47,985 bases of DNA from Glomus cerebriforme (Eukaryota > Glomeromycota > Glomeromycetes > Glomerales > Glomeraceae), in the NCBI GenBank assembly GCA_003550305.1, contig QKYT01000065.1, positions 160,225 through 208,209 of the forward strand, read 5' to 3'. This document shows positions 46,501-47,985 of this stretch, piece by piece. The translations under genes were made by a program, and so were the position numbers. The notes under the pieces were generated by a model. It did no database searches, was not told the origin of the DNA, and saw nothing but the letters and a program-made list of their open reading frames with translations. Every line of letters starts with the position of its first letter. Positions within the stretch are counted from its first letter, which is position 1.

Positions 46501-47639
46501 GGATATTTGGCACATATATATCCTTGTTGATAAAAATAATCCTGTAAAAGTGAATTGAGAGCGTAACGTCGTGATGGACGTTCCTGATTTACCAAAGTGT
46601 CTTCTTCTTCCTCATTAAGTGCGACACGTTCAAATCCAGCTCTGTCAAATTTATGGTTATCCAAAAATTTCTTTGTGTAAAATCCAATTACAACAGCCAA
46701 TAATAAAATAACATAAGTTAAGTAAAGTCCAAATGCCCAACAAGTCAAAGAACCAACATGACATGGAGGTTCTTCCTCTGGAGTTGGCTCTAGCACGGGA
46801 CAAACTGATTGACAATCCACACAAGAACATCGATAATTTATATCAGTGTCATTACATCGTTTAGGTGGATCGTTATATGGTAACATAATATTTGATGTAT
46901 CATTGAGCGGAAAATTAATTTGGAAAGGAGATCCAACAAGCCTTTCCTCTCCTAAATATACCAGCATATCATGATAATTTTTGGCACCACCGCCAATGAT
47001 ATCCATTATATACCCATTTGTGGCAGCAAATTTTATGTCTTTACAAGAATCATAAAATCCCTTTCCATGTGTTTCACCCACGAAAAAATCAATACTTGTC
47101 ACAATTTGTAAATTTGTAATTGGTGAAATTCCTATAGATGTTACATTTAAGAAGGTTGATTGATTTGGAGAACATGCTAAAGTACAAAAAAGATTTAAAA
47201 AATTCTTCCAACATGCTGGACAAGTGCTGATCAATGTCTCAACTTGTTTTGTATTGGCATTGAGATCATCTAATTGATTCGCATCACAACATGTTGATGA
47301 ATTTTCGTATTGTGAGCCACAAATGTTAACAAGTTTTGATCTCAGGCCATCATCGGGCTAGGATAGAATGTATTGAAAATCAAATAAATCAACGGAAAAT
47401 TTTCATAGTTCTGTCACACAAAAAAAAAAAAAAAAAAAAAAAAGTTAATTTACCTCGATGGCTGGTTTGTTATAAGGGCAGTTCAGTTCTCTGCCATAAT
47501 TAGCTTTGGCACCACATTGACCATGCATGACGCAATAACCCTCTTGATGAATATAATCTGCGAAACTTGTAGATATGGTAAAAGAACAACATATTACAAA
47601 TCCGAATAATATCGAAGCTATAGTACATAGCTTTTTCAT
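43570..47639 (-). CDS. NPC1: NPC1 intracellular cholesterol transporter (Niemann-Pick C1, yeast Ncr1)
   Basis: Moves sterol from the lumen of the lysosome/vacuole into its membrane, taking it from NPC2. Four exons (47454-47639, 45828-47357, 44987-45749, 43570-44906) give 1271 residues (human 1278). A signal peptide (LCTIASILFGFVICCSF) opens the protein. The Cys-rich N-terminal sterol-binding domain follows (YCVMHGQCGAK, STCPACWKNFLNLFCTLACSPNQ). The first membrane helix is near LTYVILLLAVVIGFY. The sterol-sensing domain starts near residue 590 (IYTIALSYLVMFFYASLALG) and contains IPFLVLAVGVDNIFILNHEF in its usual form. The second RND half has LVNLVICVGIGVEFCVHIARAF. The cytosolic tail is acidic (FEDEEMFGGR...SGESDAEEL) and shows no classical dileucine ending, so lysosomal sorting must rely on other signals. 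Confidence 0.97.
47417..47441. repeat. Poly-A tract in NPC1 intron 1
   Basis: About 24 consecutive A on the plus strand, i.e. a long T tract in the first intron of NPC1. Length errors are likely here. Confidence 0.9.
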
Positions 47640-47985
47640 GTTTTTTTTGTGCTTATCGCTGAAAAAAAAAAAAATTTATTTTAAATTTATAATAAATTAA
47701 TTTCTTTAAATATTAAATTAATTATTAATTATTAATTATTTTTGTTTTGGTCACAAACAGAGAAATATTAAATGAACAAGAATTTTAAATAATTGTTCTT
47801 TATCTTTTTATACAAAATGCTTATTGTAAAGAAAAACCTTGATAAAAATAGTTTTTAATCTCGTCAAGGGTCCAAAAATATATATATATATATATAAATA
47901 AAATGTAAGATCCTTTAATTATGAATCGGCGAAAGAAACCACGATAATCATTTTAGAATGTCGAAGTTCAGTTTTTGGGGTTGTT
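47640..47985 (-). promoter_or_regulatory. NPC1 upstream region
   Basis: 346 bp to the right edge. TATAAAAAG on the minus strand (47804-47812) is a TATA-box candidate about 165 bp before the start codon. A TA dinucleotide run lies at about 47878-47896. No other gene is visible. Confidence 0.35.

Noticed and set aside
1..47985. tRNA, rRNA or snRNA genes
   Set aside because: I looked for tRNA-like B-box sequences and conserved rRNA stretches in intergenic DNA and saw none; a covariance-model scan would be decisive.

Overview
This window is nuclear DNA from an AT-rich, intron-rich fungus. The genes carry many short introns (mostly 65-150 bp, GT-AG, with polypyrimidine-poor TAG/CAG acceptors). 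Their proteins are a mix that ascomycete yeasts lack or carry in another form: a single-chain ATP-citrate lyase, SZT2, pterin-carbinolamine dehydratase, an ABHD12-type lipase, a cellular RNA-dependent RNA polymerase and an arrestin-like protein. Together with the base composition this fits Mucoromycota, most likely an arbuscular mycorrhizal fungus of the Rhizophagus type. The lineage is an inference; no marker gene such as rRNA is present.

Layout. 1-4.9 kb is a gene-free repeat zone: three tandem exon/intron-like units at the left edge, a 542-bp foldback transposon (896-1437) with CACTG ends, a decayed coding remnant, and a 1.2-kb imperfect inverted repeat (2920-4095) with a smaller inverted-repeat element inside it. 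From 4.9 kb the window is gene-dense: SEC11 (+), pterin-4a-carbinolamine dehydratase (-), SZT2 (-, 11 exons, about 10.2 kb), ASPSCR1/TUG (+), UXS1 (-), ACLY (-), FCF2 (+), ABHD12-like lipase (-), an RdRP (+), MMTAG2 with an RS-repeat tail and an assembly gap (+), an intronless arrestin-like gene (+), a WHIM-type chromatin factor (-) and NPC1 (-). Most genes could be assembled exon by exon with consistent reading phase; exon coordinates are in each entry.

Function. There is no operon-like pathway. The genes do housekeeping work: secretion (SEC11), lysosomal nutrient sensing (SZT2), sterol export from the lysosome (NPC1), membrane-protein trafficking (ASPSCR1, arrestin-like), cytosolic acetyl-CoA supply (ACLY), UDP-xylose synthesis (UXS1), 18S rRNA processing (FCF2), chromatin and RNA metabolism (WHIM protein, MMTAG2) and RNA silencing (RdRP). 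Two short divergent promoters (SZT2/ASPSCR1 and ACLY/FCF2) are present.

Most notable: a 4-nt microexon in MMTAG2 needed to restore a conserved Trp-Glu-Asp, a young foldback CACTG element with a 3-bp target duplication, tandem hairpin-bearing exon/intron units at the left edge, two GC-AG introns supported by reading phase, in-frame minisatellites in three genes (51, 60 and 42 bp), and a full SZT2 in a fungus. I see no gene cluster that amounts to a wholly new system.
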